Shown piece by piece: positions 57,926 to 64,000 of a stretch of DNA of 64,000 nt. The notes under the pieces were generated by a model. That model was not told the DNA's origin and did no database searches. It worked only from the letters and a program-made list of their open reading frames with translations. Made by a program: the position numbers and the translations under genes. Numbering within the stretch: position 1 is the stretch's first letter; each line of letters starts with the position of its first letter. Source of the stretch: Clavelina lepadiformis (taxonomy: Eukaryota; Chordata; Ascidiacea; Aplousobranchia; Clavelinidae); the NCBI RefSeq assembly GCF_947623445.1, contig NC_135240.1:4588001-4652000 (forward strand). Direction: 5' to 3'.

Positions 57926-59170
57926 TTAACAGATCAGCCTTTGGTAAACTAAAAGGCTCTAAAGTTTTGTGTATTTAGGTTCATCATTTATATGCTAACA
58001 ACAAGTTCATCGAAAGCATAGAATTTAGTTCAAGTGCAGACGATAGAGATTGTGAAAACCAGAATATCTGGAACGTCTCAAACAAGTCTCTGTTAAAGCT
58101 TTTATTTACTTTTGCTGAAGTTTCCTTTTATTTGTGCATTTTTGTTTACAACTGAAAATTAAGTTGACGATTTAACGACGTTTCACGTTTTTGGTTTAAT
58201 CATCAGCTCAAGCTCTAAGTCACCAAGCGGCTAAAGTAAGGTAAGATAGGTTGCCCTTGCTCTCTTATCTGTCTTATACTATTTTGGAAATTTGTTATTG
58301 TTTCAAAAAATGTTTGGTATCAATATATTATTTGTGTATTATAAATGATGTAGTAAGGCCTTTGCTATTGGCTGCCACTATTTCACTGGAAATAATCCTG
58401 CGTATGAAGCTAATTTTACAGTTTATTACAAACCTAACTTAAATGTTATTACATAGTGTCTTGTATCCAACCTAAATCTAATTTAAAGTTAACTCAAATA
58501 TAACCTCAAACAGCTAAACTGAACTTTCCGCATTCCCATTCTCCTAACCTAACCGCCTATCTTTAACAACGAGCTGCGTGACCTACATACGGTGAAATAG
58601 TCGCTTCGTTTGCTATTTACCTTATATTTTACCTTATCACTTATCTTTAACGAGAGCATAAATAAATCACCTAGACATAGAGTTAAAAATTAACCTTTTT
58701 ACATAATTAAAAAGCAATTTAAAGATAAAAATAGTTTATTGATATACCATGATATTCCTTTTCGTACATAAAATGCTGGCTAGAAGAAAATTAGGGTAAG
58801 CGTAAGAATTGTATTTTGAACAATGCCCTGTAACATGCATAAGTTCTCTTTATTTATCACTTTTTCTTGTGCTTTTTGTGTCTTTAGCATCTATAGTTAC
58901 ATTTACCAGTCACCAAATGCAAACCAGATGGCAATAAATGGTTAACATATAACAAATATTTACAACCCATTTGAATTTACTTCAAAGCAGCTAACTTTAC
59001 TTTTAACCTAACATTTTCATTGCAGTTACTTGTGTTTAGCAATGAGCTGTGTTATTTGGTTACTTTGAAGTGATTTAATTCATATTTTACTTTTAACATA
59101 GATTTATTATTTTCATTATCGTTACTTATGCTTTTTTTTTATTTATCTTGACGTACAGCTGCAGGAACTA

Positions 59171-61276
59171 ATGATGAGTCAAATCTTAATTCTTATTTTT
59201 ATGTCATGTCTTAGTACTACGGTAAGTAGCTTTAAAATTACCATCTTCAATTGTGATTAAGATGATTTTTTATTATTTTTCTTTGATTTTCATATAAAAT
59301 CAGTAGATACTAAACACTGGTATATGGTTAAGTTGAACATTAAAATTAGCTGAATATAGTAGTTAATGTTACTAATGTTAGTCTCTAAAACATTTTTTTC
59401 TAAATGTTAATTAGTAGTATTTTGTTCAAACATAACACATATAAAAACACAAACCATATTTGCTGATAGATTGCAATTAAATTCTGTAGCAATAAGGTCC
59501 TATAGTTCTGGTCATGCCTGATAGTGTGTTTCCATCATTAGGTGGCGCAATCAGTTTCACTGACAAGATCAGAAATCCGTTCAACGTCTTTCACCATAGA
59601 ATGGAATCCACAAAGTGGTGCTAATTATAAGATAGCAATTGTGGAAATTGATTCCCCAGTAGATGCTTCTTCTGCCCTTGCTGCCACATCACCAGTTAGT
59701 ACATTGCGTTGTATGATTATTGTATTACAAGTGCACAGTTTGTAATACCATTTTATTTAAGATGTAGCAGTAAGATAAAGTAATTTAAAGCAGTATTTTT
59801 ATGTATATATTTTTACTTATAGTTTTTGCAACTTATGTTATGTCACAGAAAAATATTTATTATTAGAACACAAATTGTTTTTGTTATTGTTATAACAATT
59901 TTAGCTAAAGATAGCTCCATGCCCACAATACTCATAATTTATTCATTGATATAGTTGTTGTTGCAGACAATGTGAATTTTAACAACTTTCTTTCTTTATA
60001 TAGAAATTGATAAATTTACTCTGATTTCTTGTTTTAGCAAAATAACTGCCAGTACGCTGGCAAGCAATTTTAAAATTTGCTCTTGAAAACAGTGTCCCTG
60101 CTTTATAGATGCAACCTGTTGCTGCCAAACTGGAAATTTGCTTGTAGCAAACGTCTCCGTAGCAAAAAACTTTGAAGAAGTGTCAGTAAACTAAGTAAAA
60201 CGATGTGAATGAAATATGTTAAAAAACTCTGAAACAGCAATTCCAGATCATTGCCTTTAAATTGAGTATCAGTCTGCCAGCATAGTTCAGTTTTTTCAAA
60301 AATAAAAGTTTCAATCAACAGGGCACCTCTGCCCTTAAATATCTTGGACCATTGGACAACATTGTTGTACACATACAATCTGCCGGGCTTTGCCACAAAA
60401 GAGGTTTTTTACTCTGATTTGTCAGGCAACAACATGTCAGAAGTCATTAGTGCAGTTCATTGATAGGACTGTAAATGGAATGCTGTATGGCTGGAATAGC
60501 CTTGTACAATCGTTTATTTTATTCTATTCCTCTCCGACTCTGCTAGACGTTTGGTTGCATATTTTAATTTTACCTTTTATAAAAATACACTATTAATACG
60601 TTTGCCTGATATTGCCACATTACCGTGGTCACATGACTGTTAAATTTTGGAGTGCTTAGAAAGCCAATGGTTGCTCTGAAATATGATTAGTTATAAGCAT
60701 AGCTTTTTGAAAACAAGCTATTTTGTTAGGTGGAGAGAGTTTTGTTCCATCTTGGTGTTCCAGTGTTTAGTTTCTGATTGCAAAAATGTTTAAATTGATT
60801 TGTCAACTTTGAGGTTGATCTTTAGTTAATTTAACTTTAGTTTTCTATGGATATTTGTTTTGAAGAAACTTTGTTTGAATATTATTAATATTAGTTTTTT
60901 CAATGTCAAATTATGAATAATGTAAATGAAAGTTCAAAGCTCAAATAATAAACAAACTACCTACATTATATGAATGCATGTTGATAAAGTTTAACAGTAA
61001 TGGTTTACGTTTAGTTTAGTATTGGCCTATTTTAGCAGTTATAGATTCTACATAATAGTGATATTTTCTGTTCTAAGTTTATGTTTACAATAATGGATTT
61101 GTTAAGTTTGTTTAACAATTATAATTTCATGACTGTTCTACTTAAACTTTCGTTTAAACAAACTTATTTTTATTTGCAGTTTAAAGTCACCTCCACTGTT
61201 CCTGCTGGTGCTTTGATAACACCAGATACCAAATATGACATTTACTTATATCAATCTGGTTCGTTTGCTGAAGTAG
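59171..61276 (+). CDS. FN3-type membrane protein paralogue, 5' part (partial)
   Basis: Exons 59171-59221 (signal peptide, MMSQILILIFMSCLSTT), 59542-59694 and 61180-61276 join in phase and are followed by a donor (GTAG|GTAAAA). Exons 2 and 3 are 153 and 97 nt, exactly the lengths of exons 2 and 3 of the FN3 gene at 49926-54119, and share EIRSTSFTIEWNPQSG / EVRSTSFVVEWSSMVQ. They form the first FN3 module. Introns are far longer and more AT-rich than in the sister gene. No further exon was recognised before 64000, so the gene either continues outside or is a truncated copy. Confidence 0.65.
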
Positions 61277-64000
61277 GTAAAATTCCTGGACTTTTAACAG
61301 GTATTTATAGTACAGGAAGCATGTTCCATTTTATGATGTCATAATTTTTTTAAGGGCTCAATTCCAAACAGAAAGGCAATTTTGAGCCGGTAACACTTTG
61401 ATTATTACGTGTTCGCACTCAATGCGTCATATTAAAAAAAGTAAGAAATTTTCCGGTCCAATGCGCATGTGACGTCGATGTGAACTAGTTTTGTTGTTGT
61501 TTTGGCGACAGCTGGTTCCAGGTTTTGGCTAAATTGTACATTTTTTGTGGGTTTGATTATTGCATTTTTGGAGAATTTGTGCTAAATTTTTAAGTTCAAA
61601 ACTTGCTGTAAAGTTTAGGTAGCTGTTATAGAAAACTGAGTACATGGATTTTGTCCAAATTAAGACTGCACACAGTCATAAACTAAATCTCGTTGCAAGC
61701 CAGAATTCAGGGTAGGTTTATGATGTGGAATTGCGACAGTAGCGTCTTGATTTAATGTACTTTGCATTGAAAAGCCTATCTCTTTCAAATGGGAATTGAC
61801 CACTTAAATGGCATTGAAATTAACCCAAATTTACATTTGCATTGTATCAATAGTGTTTTGCAAGCAGCAAAGTCGGTCACGTTTTGATAATAATTAGTTG
61901 TTGTGTCGTAGCCATGTTTATGTTGCATTTACATACGTTACTTTACGTAAGAAATTATTTTGACTCCCATTTTTATTTTTATGAAATCATGTATGATTTT
62001 ATATACATAATCTTACACATGAGTGCTCATACTAATTTCATCAAAAGAATGAGATCAATGCAAGAAAAACATAAAAAATGTTGAAATAAGATCATCTCTG
62101 GATCCAACAGTGAACTTAACGATGGCCAAGATATATTTACTTAGTGTTATCATGGAATTATTTTGAACTGATTCTGGCAATGATGTTAACCACTCTTGAT
62201 ACACAATCGCATCCCTTTAAGTCAATATACATGTTAGAGATCTCAGTATTTCACTTCCATAGAGAATTAGTTGGGAATATTTTTAATTTAGTATGATTCA
62301 GGTCTTCAAGTTTTTTAATAAAATCATTTCATTACTATTTTGAGACGGACTATTTTAACAGAAATTTTATTTCAAAAATTAGTGCATGAGAGCAAGTAAA
62401 TTAGACCTGATGGAAAACACAAAATTGGATTTTTGAAATCAGTGGCCAAGCGTTAGGTAAAGATCGCTGACATATTGTTGGCACAAAAAAAAATTTTTTT
62501 TTTGGCAAGTGTAATGAGTTAGTGGGTCCTTGCCATGTGACATTGCAATATTTCAGAAAATATTTTGACTCATGTTTTTATTTTTACGAAATCAGTGTGA
62601 ATGTGCAGTTGTGTATGGCCTAGCATTACATGGAGGCTTATTTAAAGTTTATTTGTTGGTATTAATTGGAAGCCTATATTACTTTCATCAACGAAATAAG
62701 ATCAACAAGTGGAAAATGAAATGTTTGAATAAGACTATCATTGTACCGGTGGTTAAGAATAAATGAATGAGAACTTATTGCTTTGCAGGAATTATTCTGA
62801 TTATTTTGAACATGTTCCATCATGATATTGATCTACGTTTGATATAGTCACCCTTATTTGTGGATATTCTTGTTAGCGATCACTTTATCATTTCCCTGTA
62901 GCATTACATGGAAATATTTTGAGTCAACTCTTGAAGTAAATCCTAATTCATATAATTTCAAATCATTTTCAACAAAACTTACCAAGACTATAAGAACTTT
63001 CCAGATGCTCAAAACGTTGTGTTGTTTTAGAAATAAGTTTACCTCAATCAATGCTCTTAGTAAGAATGTAATGGTTTATCAAAAATATAGAAAAGCTTTT
63101 CAAGACGAAAACTTTCAAATATTCATTGGTGTATAAAAGCCGCTTTCTGTCGTATTTTCGTTTAACAAGATGACTTCCTGGTTCGCCTGGTCTCAGGTAC
63201 CGAGCAGTATTCGCCTCATTTGTGAATTCTGACTGTGAAGCTCTAGTGGCAGAAAGATAAGCACCAGTTAACTCGTGGTTGGCAGTGACCATGTTAATAA
63301 AAAATTACTTTAACGCTGATGTTTTTTAAGAATTGACTCAGCATGTTGTTGTAGTTCTAATCAAAGTAAAGATGTTATTTGATGCACCCCGATCTCATGT
63401 GTTTTAAATTTCTGAAATACTGTTAACAACGTAGTGTATACTTTAAACAAGTGGTTTGTGGATATTATTTTTTTTGAGTTTTTTGAAAACTAAGCCGGTC
63501 TAAAGAGATCATATTAGGTGAAGACAAAAAGTCATGTTTCAAAAAAAATAGCTTGAATTTTAGTAAGTTAACGTGAAGCCACATTTTTTGTACTAATTTA
63601 ACTTAAAATGTACAATAGCTTTTTCACTATGAATATTTTACTACTTTCAATTTATTTTTAGACACCGGCCAACTTAAATCTTAATTATCTGCTTATTACG
63701 TTTCTTCACCTGAGTTGTTCTTTTTAAACTATTATTACCTATTATTAGGACTAACATCTTTAATCTTTCTGTTTTTGTCGTGCAACTTTTTCATTTCAAC
63801 AAAGATGGAATTATATTTTTTCAAGATGATCTCTATTGGCTGTTGATATAAAAAGATGTACTTTTCGTGTTCTTAGATGTTAATTACACCAAGTTGAAGT
63901 ATTTATGTATATGTCAGTGTTTGCCTATTATCACCTCATTACTATTGTTTCTTCAAGTTTAAGAATAACATTATTGTTCTATAAGTACAAATACATGCTC
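61277..64000. other. AT-rich tail of window, likely intron or intergenic
   Basis: No exon resembling the next (282-nt) FN3 exon of the sister gene is seen. A short local duplication (ATTTTGACTC...TTTTTATTTTTACGAAATCA) occurs at about 61960 and 62562. The frame at 63044-63292 (minus) lies in a GC-richer patch of unknown nature. Confidence 0.4.

Larger units (their letters stand above)
56054..59170. other. Intergenic with several short repeats
   Basis: No gene recognised. Frames at 56213-56407 and 56537-56797 (minus) lack family features. The stretch holds two tRNA-like short repeats and a SINE-like unit at about 57625-57785, followed by AT-rich sequence. Confidence 0.4.

Overview
This window looks like an intron-rich, AT-rich invertebrate chordate genome, most likely an ascidian tunicate of Ciona type. 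The reasons are compact multi-exon genes with short GT-AG introns, chordate families (NSUN7, FITM, heparan-sulfate 3-O-sulfotransferases, GFR-alpha-like receptors, SULT), a Renilla-luciferase-like alpha/beta hydrolase, and many DNA transposons with intact ends. The species is inferred. All exon models were built by hand from splice sites and phase, so single boundaries may be off by a few bases.

Layout. 1-1195 (+): 3' end of NSUN7. 2147-3061 (-): single-exon FITM. 3349-3751: small piggyBac-type MITE. 4020-7374: P/THAP9-type transposon with perfect 68-bp terminal inverted repeats and two convergent genes, a catalytic transposase fragment (+) and a C2H2-finger protein with a P-transposase-like tail (-). 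10488-11165: 678-bp element with ~190-bp inverted repeats. 12725-13747 (+): cytosolic sulfotransferase. 15093-15296: hAT-type MITE. 15879-27637 (-): three tandem paralogous membrane receptors of the GDNF-receptor-alpha/GAS1 type with the same exon plan. 27638-36573: gene-poor. 36574-38125 (+): Renilla-luciferase/haloalkane-dehalogenase-like enzyme. 38792-43138 (-): two tandem, recently duplicated HS 3-O-sulfotransferase-like genes, with a third copy (+) at 47210-48806. Two tRNA genes (Glu, Gly) lie at 44530-44678 and a deleted piggyBac at 45831-47141. 49926-54119 (+): fibronectin-III transmembrane protein with a pogo-type element in its second intron. 55571-56053 (+): 64-residue membrane microprotein. 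59171 onward (+): 5' part of a second gene of the FN3 type, running off the window.

Two themes run through the window. First, local duplication of cell-surface or secretory-pathway genes (GFR-like x3, HS3ST-like x3, FN3-like x2), with exon lengths kept between copies. Second, the palindrome TGACGTCA is strongly over-represented: at least 40 copies by eye where fewer than one is expected. It is concentrated at about 10-53 kb, occurs at intron ends and between genes, and even supplies Asp-Val-Thr triplets inside coding exons. The P-type element with two genes is the strongest candidate for something not well described.
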